Made by a program: the position numbers and the translations under genes. A stretch of DNA of 64,000 nucleotides from Periplaneta americana. Its lineage: Eukaryota > Arthropoda > Insecta > Blattodea > Blattidae. Shown one piece after another: positions 46,071-58,570 of this stretch; positions within the stretch are counted from its first letter, which is position 1; the number at the start of each line of letters is the position of its first letter. The notes under the pieces were generated by a model. It ran no database searches. It worked only from the letters and a program-made list of their open reading frames with translations, and had not been told where the DNA came from. The DNA lies in assembly GCF_040183065.1 (NCBI RefSeq), contig NC_091127.1, forward strand, positions 26,075,891 through 26,139,890, given 5' to 3'.

Positions 46071-46960
46071 GATGGTACGAAGGTAATTTCATAAGATTGG
46101 CAGAAGTATGAAGTAAATGACGCAACACCAATGAAAATTACGACAGTTGCAGTTAAAAGATTGATGAAGAAGCACGTGTGTTCGTTTCGTCCATAGCATA
46201 CTCTGTGTTTAGGTAACGAGAGCTAGAAATGGAGCCTACACGTGTCTCGGGTACTGTGACGATTGAATACCAAAGATCGAATCTTTACAAACCCTCCTTC
46301 CCCACAGAAATCCATACTTCCACAGTGCTTTGAGTGGAGTTTGTGGTGAACTTACAATAGATTGTAATACAGTTTCTCGTTGGGCTATTCGTTTTCGTGA
46401 TGGTCCTGTCAGTAAGTTCTCAATGTCCAGACATTTCTGCTTCTGTTCAGCAGTCAAGCAGTGAGGGACCCATCGTGCAGAAATTTTCCTCTTCTTTGTC
46501 AAAATACAGAATACTGAATTTGGTGAAATCCTCGTAGCTTCTGAAATTTGCTCACATGTCGTTCGACTCTCTTCCTGAAGACCATTCGCCACAAGTTTCA
46601 CACTTTGTCTTGATGTTTTTGGTCTTCCTGGTCTTGCATCATCATCTAAGCTGACATGAAAACGAACAGCCCAATGAGAAACTGTACTACAGTCCACTGT
46701 AAGCTTACCATAAACTCTGCTCCGATGTGAATTTCTGTGAGGTTTTGTCACATAAAGATTCGATCTTTGATTTTCAATCATCACAGTACCCAAGACACAT
46801 GTAGACTCCATTTCTAGCTCTCGTTACCTAAACACAGAGTATGCTATGGACGAAACGAACACACGTGCTTCTTCCTCGATCCTTCAACTGCAGCTGACGT
46901 AATTTTCATCATCCACTTCACAGTCCTACCAACCTGTGCATTATTTACGAGATGACCCTC
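46071..46960. mobile_element. Palindromic mariner element (head-to-head 5' ends)
   Basis: The arms 46093-46400 and 46640-46938 are inverted, with the best-conserved block at 46163-46260 and 46790-46882. The right arm carries the mariner 5' end (complement GAGGGTCATCTCGTAAATAA) and the start of a transposase on the minus strand; the left arm repeats the same 5' half in the opposite direction. The left terminus is diverged. Confidence 0.78.
46236..46811 (-). pseudogene. mariner transposase N-terminal region, chimeric ORF
   Basis: A 191-residue open frame reading through the palindrome. Residues from about 50 on match the mariner DNA-binding region: DDARPGRPKTSRQSVKLV, then EQISEATRISPNSVFCIL and KISARWVPHCLTAEQKQKCL. 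No catalytic DDD motif follows: after about residue 130 it enters the antisense of the other arm, so the last 60 residues are artefactual. Confidence 0.75.
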
Positions 46961-47384
46961 ATATATCAATGCTCATGTAATAAAAATAAAAAACAGCCAA
47001 TGAATCAAGTGAATGAGACTATCTTCTTCAATAGAAGAATTAAAAAAAAAAAAAAGATTTCCAGTTTAATTTTCATGAAGCAAGAAATCTTCAGATGTGG
47101 AATGGCAATAAAAGTAAAGTGGAAGAGCCTGCAAGGAACTTGCTACCATCCAGTAGCCATTTCCAGTACAAACAATGAAACTCGAACATTACTTTAACAC
47201 TTGGCAGTATACATGGCTTAATGTAAAAACTATACTTGTAAACATGACCTGTCTCGATGGCGTCCTACTACCTTAGATATGCTGTTGACGTTATCACTGG
47301 TAATTAAGCTATGCTCTGTTACATCTTTATCACGGATAGGTGGCTGCATCTATACCTTACAATACTGTGTCATATGTCTACTGA

Positions 47385-47390
47385 TTTATT
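47385..47390 (-). terminator. Candidate poly(A) signal AATAAA for the 3.3-kb exon gene
   Basis: TTTATT on the plus strand, 160 bases beyond the stop codon at 47551. It would give a short 3'UTR. Confidence 0.45.
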
Positions 47391-47550
47391 TTTGCAATAC
47401 TAATGTGATTGCCATCATTTTCCTAACGTACCCACTCTGGACTTCTCCCATCCAGTTTGACTAGGTGGGGCTGCAGCGTTTGCCCCGGCTTGATCATACC
47501 AATGATATGGAATGATCCTACTGCCAAACAGGTACCAACCCTCAAGAACT

Positions 47551-50500
47551 TCACTTCTTGAAGCCAACATTCCTACCTGTCGATGTTTCTGCAGGCGTAG
47601 TTTTAGATCCCAACTGGGTCGGTCGCGTTTTGTTGGCAGTACTGGATGGCGTTCTTCCAACTGTCACACCCCCTTTTTCACTCGCTGCTGCAGTTTCAAA
47701 CTTCTGCTGCAGCGATGCTACATGTGAAAGTTTATTGGCAGCAGCTCTTGCTGCCGCTGGCATAGATTTACTGCTCCCACTCGTCACATCTGACGCAGAC
47801 TTGGTCACCGAGGTCCCTCGCCCCACCCCTGCAACCTTGCCAGTAACGTCCTTCGCTGTGGCTGTCCCTACCTTTGCTTTGTCCTGCTGAGAAACACTGC
47901 TCGATGTGCTGCCACTTGCTGCAGGTTTTGCTAGCGATGGTTTGGGTGCCAGCTGGGGCTGTTTCACTGCTGAAGTCCCCTTGAAAGAAGAGTGGACAGA
48001 AGGTAACCTAGTACCTGCAGCCGGAGTCGTTGATTTTGTAGAAGCTCCACTAGCAGCCGAAGCGCTTCTGCTGACAGAAGAAGTGCTGCTTGGAGTCGTA
48101 CTTCTAGTTGGCAGACTAGGAAGGGGCTTTGCCCCCGCCACCACATCAGGGGACTTCAAATTAGCCTTTCCGTCAACTTTGGAACTTCCTACTACATCTG
48201 GAGACCTTCCACTTCCTCCTCCAACAGAACAGCTCGACACCAGATCAGGACTATTGTTGGCCGGAGGTGTCTGACCTCTCATGCCCACACCTGGGGATTT
48301 TCCTCGATGTAAGGCGCTGCTATTGATGGTCGCCGTAGGTGTCACTTTGGTTGCACTGGCAGCTGGCTTCGTCACAGCATTTCCAGTCTTCACAGACAAA
48401 CTAGGTGGTGTTGGGGTTCGATGCAAGGATGTTCGCCCAGGCTGGGTGGATGCATTGGAAGATTTTCCCACACTTGTTTTATCACTCGTAACCTTCAGGG
48501 ACGTGACTGGAGAAGGAGGGCTCTTGGATGTGGTGCCCCTGTTCGGCAGAGTTGGCACAGTGTTCTGAGGTTTTACTGCTTCAGTAGACATAGTCTCTGT
48601 TTTATTGTCTTTCACAGATGAGCTTGTCCCTCGGAAACTAGCTGCAAGGGGTCCTAGAGATCTCTGTAAACTGGAACTGTAGGGCTTATAAGTGGAAACA
48701 TTGTCAGGTAAAGTAGTTGTTTTCTTGGTGTCTGCTGCTGGAGTAGCTGTTGCCAATGTGTTGGTTGTCTGAAGAGGTGTTCTGAAGGTGCTCATACCTC
48801 TACTGCTATTGTTGGCGCTCACTACAGAAGCCTGAGTCGTTACAGGGGTCTTAGAGGAGTTTACAGTCATGGGACTTAGGTACCCACTGTTTGAACTTGA
48901 GCAGCTGCCGGTAGATGGCATATGGGGAGAGCTTGCCTGGGTGGATAGGTTACTGTAGACACTGCTACCTGGGCGATAAGAGTTGGCATTGACGTATGTT
49001 CCAAGTGAGCTGTTGGAAGAAGCAACAACACTGGATTTGTCACGCAAGAGCCGGGGCGATGCAGAACCTGCAATCGAGGAATCTGTTGCTGTGATGGTGG
49101 ATGCTGTGTCGTCCAAGTCTGACCCCTCACCCTTGCCTTCCTTTTTTCTGCCCAGTGTCGATGTACTGTAGATGGATTCCATGTTCCTGGCTTGAATCTC
49201 ATTCACTATCTCTGACAGCAAGCCAACAGACTCCACACTTCCAGCTGAGATGCTATTCTCCACAGGTTTTGGAGACTTGTATTCACTGAAGGTTGGTGAC
49301 GTGTACTCGAACTTTGAGACTGTGCCTTGCTTGTCGTCAATACTCGACTTGGGAGGTACTGGAGCTGCATACTCTGAAGGTGGAGTATACCCTCGCCCCA
49401 TTTTGCGACTGCTTTCAGGGGGGCTCTCCTCAATAACCGCGTATATGTTGTCAGCACTATTTGGACTCGTCTCCTCGTCTATATTGGCCAAGGGGGCAGG
49501 GTCTGACAGCAGATTGAAGCAGTCGTCATAACAGTAGTCGGCAGGACTTGCTGCTGGTGGGTTCTGGTAGCCTGGCACTCCGATGATTCCTGTTGCTATT
49601 TCCCCAGGCTTTGACGGTGGTGGCGGTGGTCTGGGAGGCGGTGGGGACGTGGGACGCGTGCCTGCTGGGATACTTGTCGGTCGCTTTGTGCCTGATGGCT
49701 GTCGCATCGACCCAAATGTTGGGATAGAAGGTCTCTGCGTGACTGGCCCCTTGTCTCTAAGGCTCTGTGCTCGCATTACCACCGTCTTGGATGCTTCACC
49801 TGTGGGAGGCGGGGAAGGGGCAGGCCTGACAGGCACAGCTGTTTCGGGCACGTCAATGTCTTGCTGGGGAATGGGATTCGAGATTTGAAGATTGCGTAAT
49901 GCCTCACGGTCTAGCTGCAGTTTGCTGGCTTTCACGCCGTGGTGATGGTTTCGTGGTAGAGAATTCGTGCCTCCCTTTTCCTTTTCCTTTTCCTTGCCTC
50001 CCTGATTCTGTCGCATCATGAAAGAAGCCAGACGAGTCAATGTGGGATAACTTGGTCCACTGTCTTTGCTCTTTTTTTCTTCTGCTGGGAATGGGCTGAC
50101 AGCCAGAGTGTTGGGGGATGATAAGGGTCGTGCTGGCTTGCTAGTAGATCCAGTTAAAGGAGTGTAACCTGATGTTTCAGTACTGTTAGTAGGGACTTCT
50201 GGTGCCGGTCGACTTGGAACTGAAGCCGTTGATGAAATGAGTTCCTTAGCCGTGCAGGTAGTAGCGTCCAATATTGGGCTGCTAATAACCGGACGGGATG
50301 CAATGGGCAGCTGGTTGTTGAGCGGCACAGCCTGAGCTGTAGACATCGTAGTCGTTGTCGTTGTGCTAGTAACTGTTCCGGTCACTCGTGCTGGGAGGTT
50401 CACTGATTTGGGAGACTTGATGTGCACTGCTGGCACTACAGGAGGACTCACAGAAGTGGCAGGCTGCGTCCTGGAGGGAGAGGCAGGCAGCTTAGTAGGC

Positions 50501-50821
50501 GACGAATTGTTGGAGGACAGTGGCGTTATTGTAAAGCCTTTGAACTGCCCGAAGAAGTTGTTCTGCAGGACAGGGGCGCCATCAGCGCCAACAGAATTCG
50601 ATGGTTTGGCAGTTGGACCCACTCCATTTCCGACATCATATTTGGGAAGCAGAGACACATGGGCGCTATCAGAACTTCCTGAGCCATCTGCAGGCAGGGG
50701 GTTGGAGATCTCTAGACCACGCACCCCATTAGCCAGATTTCCAGAGCCTCGGAATGCCATAGAGTTTCCTCGGCTGATGCGTCTTGTGGGGGGTGGTGGC
50801 TTCTTATCTCCCGACTTGCTC
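47551..50821 (-). CDS. C-terminal exon of a large Pro/Ser/Thr-rich scaffold-like protein
   Basis: One open exon of 1,089 codons. An internal ATG at 50760 would give 1,069 residues, but the frame runs on upstream (SKSGDKKPPPPTRRISRGNS) to a good acceptor, TGTCCCCTCAG before 50821, so the real protein is longer and its first exons lie to the right, unrecognised. Numbering from that ATG: paired motifs GLEISNPLP (15-23) and NLQISNPIP (290-298); basic RRISRGNS just upstream, a likely kinase site; SH3-ligand run SPPPPRPPPPPSKPG (372-386); Tyr sites DYCYDDC (408-414), DNIYAVIEE (437-445) and SEYAAPVPPK (462-471); a helix VGLLSEIVNEIQARNMESIY (512-531). The remainder is low-complexity Ser/Thr/Pro/Ala. 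No folded domain or membrane segment is visible. An actin/adhesion adaptor or the cytoplasmic tail of a receptor or ADAM-type protein are both possible; I could not assign the family. Confidence 0.85.
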
Positions 50822-51185
50822 CTGAGGGGACAAAAATGAATGTCTTAAAATTCTCAAACATATCACACATGATTGTGCATAAGCAAGTAACAATTATGAA
50901 GCGTAAGATCAGTGCTTAGTTTAAGCATGTTTTCAAAAATCACTGCATGATTAATCGAATGTTTGCATCAATTGTTTCTATGTGTTTATGATGGTTGTTG
51001 TTTCAAGGAACACTATATTGACTTTTGGTAACATGGTTATAAATGAATTACAACACACAGTTATAGATTTCTAATCAGCCACTGATTACATATACTGATG
51101 CCCCAGATCTTAAAGAAGCCGGTATTCATTACTGATAATTACTGCTTAATCTACTTTGTTTCTATTCCTGTCACAAGCTCAAAGA
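50822..51185. other. Intron upstream of the 3.3-kb exon
   Basis: Presumed intron of the same gene (minus strand), because the acceptor lies at 50822-50823. No upstream exon was recognised here or farther right. Confidence 0.5.
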
Positions 51186-51197
51186 TTAACTGAATTT

Positions 51198-51416
51198 TGT
51201 CGACCTGGTTGGCGAGTTGGTATAGCACTGGCCTTCTATGCCCAAGGTCACAGGTTCGATCCCGGGCCAGGTCGATGGCATTTAAGTGTGCTTAAATGTG
51301 ACAGGCTCATGTCAGTAGATTTACTGGCATGTAAAAGAATTCCTGAGGGACAAAATTCCGGCAACGCTGATATAACCTCTGCAGTTTCGAGCGTCGTCAA
51401 ATAAAACATAACATTT
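51198..51416 (+). mobile_element. tRNA-derived SINE family B, copy 2, 12-bp TSD
   Basis: Flanks ttaactgaattt at 51186-51197 and 51417-51428. Head with A-box TTGGCGAGTTGGTATAGC and B-box GGTTCGATCCC; the body matches 42106-42337. Confidence 0.9.
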
Positions 51417-51742
51417 TTAACTGAATTTGCAGCTTAAAATAGAGAAATATTTTATTTATCTAATCTGTCCCTCCATCCATCCATCTATTCAATGTTCTCA
51501 ATTGAGTTTCTACATAAATGATGCTATAGTTTACAAATTTAAAAAAGCAACATTGGAAAATGTCTCTAAAAAAATTCAGAATTCTTCTGAGCAATATAGA
51601 ATTATGTTATAGTTTACCAATATTTTAACTGACTGAAAATGGATTATGCCTATGGACTTTGCTTGATCTTCTTTAAATTAAGCAATTCCATTTCTTAGTC
51701 CTGACCTTACCAATCTTTATTTGTATTCCTCAACATTTTCGC

Positions 51743-51785
<43 letters not shown>

Positions 51786-51806
51786 GTGGTGGTGGTGGTG
51801 GTGGTA
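51743..51806 (+). repeat. (TTA)n then (TGG)n compound microsatellite
   Basis: TTA units to 51785 followed by GTG/TGG units to about 51806. Confidence 0.95.
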
Positions 51807-52269
51807 GTGCTAGTAATGGTGATAGTAGTAAGTAAATATGGCGATGGTGGCAGCAGCAGTAGCAGAAACATTTTTATTCACTGCTCAAACAGTAACTTAC
51901 TGGTACTACACATTTTGAGCAGATACTATGTACAAGATACATTAATTGTTACTGCACTAAAATTTTCTTGTAATATAACACTTGTAAGCTATCCAGTTTT
52001 AGCTCCTTCCTGTGTTGCACTGTACTCTGGTATTACACCTGTCGTTTATAACGTTATAAGTTTTTATTTCCTTTATTTTTCACTTTTTCATATTTATTTC
52101 GCCAATCCTAATGTGTTTTTTTTATTTTTTCAATATAACAATTAATTTAATCGTCACTGTCATCGTCGTTGTCAACATTACCATCACTGATCATCACCAC
52201 CATCGTTATTAAGGCTATCAAATCAGTGAAAAGCAGAATTACTGACCCAAAAGTCTGCTTCTAAAAGTT

Positions 52270-52680
52270 TTTCGGAAACTTCAATTCTTCCAGAGTCATC
52301 AAACCATTTAAATGTTCCGCAACATTCCCAGACACATACAAACTTTCTTAGTAAGAGCCAGGACAGGCCATATTATCACTCAGAAGTATCTTCACCGCTT
52401 TAATCTTGTTGACTCTAGTAGTTGTTGCCGGTGCAACAATAATGAAGAAGATTTGGAACATATCCTCTTAAACTGCCCTGTCAGAAACATCCATAGAACT
52501 AATCTAAAATCTGCAATCCCTGTAACCTTGGATAATTCTCTCCAATATATACTGAATACACCTCATCTTTGGAATGTGGCTGCTGAAATATATAAACCAG
52601 CATCGTGCTTTTTACCCATCATTTGTAAGAAGAGGAAATTCATAGCGAAACATAGTGGAACACGTGTTGTCAGCAAATAG
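52270..52680 (+). mobile_element. LINE C-terminal fragment (third LINE family)
   Basis: Plus-strand frame 52312-52680 reads RTGHIITQKYLHRFNLVDSS, then a Cys/His cluster CCRCNNNEEDLEHILLNC, typical of the end of RNase H-bearing LINE proteins. The apparent start codon is a truncation artefact. The 3' end and TSD were not defined. Confidence 0.7.
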
Positions 52681-54046
52681 CTGGATACACTACGAAGATA
52701 GATCAAACCATTCAAATGATGATATGACAAGTGTTCACTGGATATTCTTGTCACTTTACATATTTTTTTTACGGAAACATGATGCATTCAATTATTTCAA
52801 TGATGATTTTGAAAACATGCTCTTTCATGTCATTTGAGAAAAGTATAAGTGGGTGGAGAGATACATAGCTGCAAAAAGATGCAGTGTCTCCTCGAATATT
52901 ACATGCCAACTCAATATCACACATCTGGCTATCACTTGACTCGGTTTATGTTAAGATTATCGTTTATGAAAAGAAAGCTTTGCGAAATTACTTAAGAAAC
53001 CATTTCCACAGGACTATAAACATGTAGAAAGAGGGATGAAGTATCTTTCGAATAAATTATTAGGCCTATCGAAAAGAATAAATGGTATATCCATATTAAG
53101 AATTGATTTAAAGAAAACGACGTATTTATCACTTAGGGGGAAAACGATATTAAAATCTTATTGTGGAAAAAAAAAGAAATTATAGAAGATTGTGACAAAT
53201 CTCTCGCACCAGATACCTGTACAATAAAAGATTGAGATTTGGAAAATAAATTGCTAACAATGAGATTAGTAAAGGAAAATTTGTAAACACATCACAAATA
53301 AAACGAAAATAAATATTTACGATGCAGTTGTAAAAATGTGATTACTTACAGAGTAGGTGTATGGTCCTTAAAATAGAAACATATTTTTGAATTACTAGAG
53401 TATGAAAGCATATATGTGTGACTAAGTACCAAATGTCATTCTAATCTGGATGGACTGTAGTAAAAAAGTGACGTGTACTGCCTTCGTCAAATAAATTTAA
53501 TCTGGTTTTGTTTGTTTTTTATATTGTTTGTGACAGTGGGAGCCTATTTTATGTTTTATTAAAGTACCTCTTACTTTTTAATCTTAAAAGTAGTGTTCAC
53601 ATGCATATTAATATTACATTGGATGATAGCAAAATGTGATACTACACAAACAGATATGAGAAATAGAGTGTAAAGTGTATCATGACTTCAAAACTCAATC
53701 TCGTAGCTTAAGTGCAACACATCTGCTACCGGTACCAACATTTTAATGTCAGGAATGCATGCATTGGTTCCACTTGTGAAACTGAGCTTCACATAGGACA
53801 AAAGATGCAAGATAAGCTAGAACTTTTCTTATAGGCAGTGAATCTCCCATGGGAAATACTGTAATTTACAAAAAAGATCTAGACTACTTTGTGATGAGTT
53901 CCATGGCAAGTGGATTGCAATGTCACATTCTGTATACCGTAGCTAACGAGAAAACTTGAGGATGGTAAATACAAACATGCTTTGTCAACAACTTAAGTTT
54001 GAAGTATCTGTAAATCATTATCATGTTCTTAAATCTTTGTCGTTCT
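52681..54046. other. Intergenic, no gene seen
   Basis: No supported feature; AT-rich. Confidence 0.5.
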
Positions 54047-54047
54047 G

Positions 54048-54954
54048 ACAAGGGAAGGGTTTCGGCTCGAATAGGAATTTCGTATCCAAAATTTGTATAC
54101 AGGTCCATCTTTACATCTCTGTAAAGCTCCCAAAAGCATTCGTTTGTGTAATGTGTGGTTTGTCTATTAGAGCACTATACAAGTTGAGGTGTGGGGAGAG
54201 CAATGCACAAGTTAAGAGGATGGGACACCTTACCCGTAAGCCTAGCCTAGCCTAGACTAGCCTAGAAGCTAGTGCGAATGATAAAATGTCTAGAGCCCAT
54301 TTAAGAACATTTTTCTCCAAAGTTCTGTCTGAAAATATTGCAGCTAATCAAAAATGTACACTGTTGTGTGAGTTATTGAATGTGCACAAGGACACAACCT
54401 TAATAAATGAATCATTCCAAGGCTAAGACAAAAAACTAAATATTTCCAGCCTCTGGATATCCATTTCCTTATACAATACAAAATATATGCTCGGAGGATA
54501 ACAGATTGCATAAGGACTCTTGCTGAGAATCCAGAACTTAACTTGAAAAATCGAGTGTTTATAATGAAAATGCACTCTGTTATTCATAACCAGTTGTTTG
54601 CTCCAGTATACAGCCCTATGCTTCAGTATTCCTGGCAGTCCTGGAATCCTGAACAAGTCTCGGACTTCAAAAATGTAATTCAGGTAGCATTTGATTTTTC
54701 AGCACTGAAGTGTGGTTCAGAAGATTGTTCAGGTGTTGCTTCTGCGTGTTGTGCTTATTGCTCTACTCCATGCTGTTTCGTGCATTTTATAGAGAATTCT
54801 CATGTACATTTTTAAAGAAGTGTATTGACCAATACCAACCAAACGGAGAGTTACACAAATGAATGCTCCTACGGTCTTCATCACCTTTGTGAGGTAAGCC
54901 TATGTACAAATTTTTAACCAAAAATTCCTGTTCGAGCCGAAACCCTTCCCTTGT
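54048..54954. mobile_element. Unclassified TIR element with Cys-rich ORF
   Basis: Terminal inverted repeats of 33 bases with one mismatch (54048-54080 and 54922-54954), beginning ACAAGGGAAGGGTTTCGGCT. No clear TSD. CCTAG-type short repeats lie near 54240-54265. The interior encodes one recognisable reading frame on the plus strand (see 54475-54815). Superfamily unknown. Confidence 0.7.
54475..54815 (+). pseudogene. Cys/His-rich C-terminal ORF fragment of an unclassified transposon
   Basis: The frame is open from about 54475, upstream of any ATG, and reads IYARRITDCIRTLAENPEL, then KMHSVIHNQLFAPVYSPMLQ, and ends in a Cys-rich tail CGSEDCSGVASACCAYCSTP with CCFVHFIENSHVHF to the stop at 54815. 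The spacing of Cys and His suggests metal binding at the C-terminus. I do not recognise the family; it lies wholly within the TIRs and is probably the end of a transposase or accessory protein. Confidence 0.5.
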
Positions 54955-55249
54955 GAGTTTTACAGTTCAAACCCAAACAATTTTAAGGGGCAATAGAAAT
55001 CCTTCGCATGGCTTTCTTTGTAAGAGAAGCAAAGCAGATTTTTGGCATATAGAAAAACCTGTGCCTGATTGAGAGAACTAAAATGTCGGCTGTTACTCGC
55101 TCAACAACATTTCCTGCTTCACAAAGAAATGTTTCTGTGTCTTGTAAGACTGCAGAGTCTTTAACGAACAAAGCAGGAAACAAGAGTGGGCATAATAATC
55201 TCCTAGGCTGAAAATTACCAAAACTGGAGAGCTATTATTTTAATATTAC

Positions 55250-55890
55250 ATTATGCAACGAGACTATAATGGTAGTAATTAAGATGCGAGTATGTTTATG
55301 AAAGGAGCGCAAGCGAATGTCATAATTTTCATAAGAGCATCTTAATTACCATTATAGTCAAGTTTCATGCGACTTTTTATGCTCGACCATATTTCTAACT
55401 TGAAATTATTCATAAGTATTCATGTTGTTCTTATCTGACTGAGGAGCGGAACTGACCTTGTGCAATACCTCGTAAATTGTGAGATGTGCGCAGATGCGAA
55501 AGTATTGACTTTTTCCGAGAAACAAATGTCGACATTGACCTTGATAATATAATCTAGAGAGTAAAATAAACATTAATCTTGATATAACCTTGAAATTGAA
55601 TTAGACATTGAAAAAAGAGATGACAAATTGAATTTATTTGAATATTATTTACAATTAACGCTAATTATTATAGTAACAGAACTAGTTGCCTTTCGATTGC
55701 ACATCCAAAAATAATCGATACTTGCGCTTTCATATTGCTACAATGGTATTTTCTGATTGGTGGAACACCTAAACTTTAATGAATAGGTGTACTTCAATGA
55801 GGTCCATTAAAGGGCTGCTACCAGGTGTATAATTACTACATTTCGGCATGGTCGAGCATAAAATTATTTAAAAGTCATTGTAAGGCAACG
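55250..55890. repeat. Nested imperfect inverted repeats
   Basis: GACTATAATGG..AATTAAGATGC (55262-55287) is inverted at 55337-55359 with a 3-base indel. ACTTTTTATGCTCGACCAT (55372-55390) is inverted at about 55848-55876. Probably a decayed foldback element; no TSD resolved. Confidence 0.5.
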
Positions 55891-58380
55891 ATAATATCGT
55901 TATTACGAAACAAATCATATTACAAGAAACAACTATGAATCATAAATCAAACTATTTAATTCACACTTTTTACGGGATGTAGTCCATGATTCCTATCACA
56001 ATTAAGTTTCATTCATTTACTGCTTTAGTTATGGTTACTGGTAGTAAAATTCATTCCTTTCATTAGTACGTAAGTTGAATGAATTTCCATTTTGCTCAAA
56101 CTTCAAATACAAATATTGTGTAAGTCTGTTAAGTTTCTTTCATGCACTAAAAACACAACTACATGCGTCAAGCTAAATGCAAAGCAACAGTCAAGTAAGC
56201 TCATAACAGAATACAATGAAGCAATACTGTTTAAGAACAAATAAACAGAACATCAAACCTTATAATCCTGGCAATCTACTGCTCCAAGGTCATTCTCTGC
56301 ATGCAGTGTTGTCATGTCTTCGTACATACATAGATAAAGTTAACACAAGTAATTGCTGTTGTTGTTTAGTCAACTGTCCGAACCAGGTTTCAACCTCACA
56401 AATGATACCATCACTCATGTGGCAACTAAGCCAGGAGATAATGGGGTAGGGTGGTCAGTTCCTTTCCTCCTCCCTTGACTAGTTACATATTACACTAATC
56501 AGACTTCAACAAGTAATTAAGAGTTTTTATTCATTTAGAATAAACTTCGAAAGTCAATATAAATAATATTACATTATGACCAATTCATAAAAAGCAGATG
56601 ACAGAAATAAATTCTTAGTCATACTTATGATTGTAGTAGCCTACTAATTTCTTTGAATTTGAACAATTGTAAAGCGAAATATTTCAAAGCAAGTGAAAAC
56701 AGATGCAGATCTGTGAGTGAAAGGAATTTGAAAAACTTTTAACTGATAATATGGCTGCAATATTTCACATTAAGTAAGATAACGTGGTCCAACATTGACA
56801 GTGTGTAATGTTGACATATGTACGTCAACTTCTACAAAACGTGAGATTTGATGCTAGGTTGATTTTTAGTTTCTGGAGTGCACAATGTGCCACAAGCGCT
56901 TTAGCGGATGTCTATGCCCTTAAAGGATGAAGAACTTGGGCTCGAATCATGGTGGAACCAAGTGGAATTTGTGGTGGACAAAGATGGTGTTAGATTTTCA
57001 CGTGATACTCCCATTTCCTTTATCTGCATCCCACCATTGTTCCGTTAATCATCATCATGCAGTGCTACGTAGTTTGCCTCCCATGGTGCACCTAGGGAAA
57101 TGCCTATGGCGGCAAACAGAACTACAGTTTTGGTGCATCACTCATACAATCTGGGAGAATTATCAGCGATTGGATAAAGAAAACATACTGGGTGTTCATT
57201 TCAAAATGTGTCATAATGTCACTGTTGTGAATCAGCGATTTGAAGCGAGTTTCAGCTTTTATGGCAGAAAAGTTGCCTATTATTCAAGGCGTTCAATCTG
57301 AACTTGAGAACGTGTACGGTATAACTTGAACGTCATAGCAATAGATGGCGGTCTGTACAGTCTGTGTGCTACCGTAACCTCTTTCGAACTGTTTTGCGCG
57401 GGCAAGTCGTACGCAGGCTATTTGTTATCATCGGTTGCATACCGCAACATTCCATAACACAAATCAAATGCTCCGTGTCCATGTTGACCGTCGAAGTTAA
57501 TGTCAACAAATACGTAAGTAATCGTCTTAACCCTCTCGCCATATCCCGACAGTAAGAAAAAAAACTCACCTCAGTACGTGTTTCCAAACAGTTCACATTC
57601 CTGCCACTACCGGCGTTACCGTATGCATCGGTACGTACTCTTCAGAATGAATGCCGTACTTGCTAGGCAACTTCTCTGGCAAATAGGTAATACGCCTCTG
57701 CGGAAGTGTAGGAAGATTGAATTCTCTAGGCTCATCGGCTAGCCACATGACGGCATATGGCGAGCCATGACACACTTTGAACTGAACACGCAGTATTTTA
57801 GGTAGCCTATATATAATACTTGAATTTTCAAACACAAACAGCCAAGTGAAGTTTAACGAAAATGGATAAAACACTTGTCAATGTTGGAGTGTTTACCACT
57901 TACATCATTTGCTTGCGACATTGATGATGTTTAGAATAATAATATTGCACAAATTATTCTTTGGTTTTGCTACTCACTTTCTCCAGCACTCAGCATGTTA
58001 AGCCACAAGTCGTGAATCTAGAGCTCTACAAAATAACATTAATCACAATGAACTAGCACACATGCGCAACAAAATAAAACAGCTGAGACAGCCACTAGCT
58101 TATCACACATAACAGAGCAACAAACTATAATTACAAACTAAAAATAAATACAAAAATATTTAATCATTCAAATAATATTAATACTAAAATAGTAATAGTA
58201 AATATCAGTTATATAAGTAGTAGGAAATATTAATTTAATATTATATAAATAAACAATTTATTTTTCTATTTCATGTGGGCTCTGCAAAATATTACTGGCT
58301 GAATTATGATAAAATTATATTCAATGAAGTTGGCAAGGAAAAAAAAATATTATACAAAAACTACTATGAAATATTGTAAA
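55891..58380. other. No confident gene; unassigned open stretches
   Basis: ORFs at 56927-57301 (plus) and 57593-57874 (minus) are unusually long for this AT-rich region. The minus one reads PRIL-type residues and LPEKLPSKYGIHSEEYVPMH; the plus strand at about 57250 has the similar MAEKLP-like sequence, hinting that both derive from one repeated family. I cannot name them. Confidence 0.35.
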
Positions 58381-58386
58381 GAATTA

Positions 58387-58514
58387 TTAAGAAGAGATAC
58401 AAATTGCTCTTTGTATTTACCAGATAGTATTGCCGCATATGTAGGTTCAACAGTCCAAATCTAAGACGTCTGTAAAATTTCTCGAAATTCTATAGCTATA
58501 AATATGATAAACAC
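58387..58514 (+). repeat. Long inverted repeat, left arm (partner 61541-61667)
   Basis: About 120 bases from AAGAGATACAAATTGCTC to TATAAATATGATAAAC recur in inverted orientation 3 kb downstream with roughly 93% identity by eye. Either two insertions of one repeat or the ends of a 3.2-kb element. Confidence 0.8.
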
Positions 58515-58570
58515 ATACATAATGTTTGTGCACTGATGGAATCCGGGTTTGTGAGAACATAATAAGTTAC

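Noticed and set aside
46236-46430. C-terminal part of the mariner-like ORF
   Set aside because: It is antisense of the palindrome's other arm, not transposase sequence.
47558-50839. Several plus-strand and minus-strand ORFs of 60-160 residues
   Set aside because: All are alternate-frame shadows of the 3.3-kb Ser/Pro-rich exon, whose GC-richer, repetitive codons keep other frames open.
57593-57874. 93-residue minus ORF as a host gene
   Set aside because: No recognisable domain and hints of a related sequence nearby on the other strand; I suspect a repeat family but cannot support either call.
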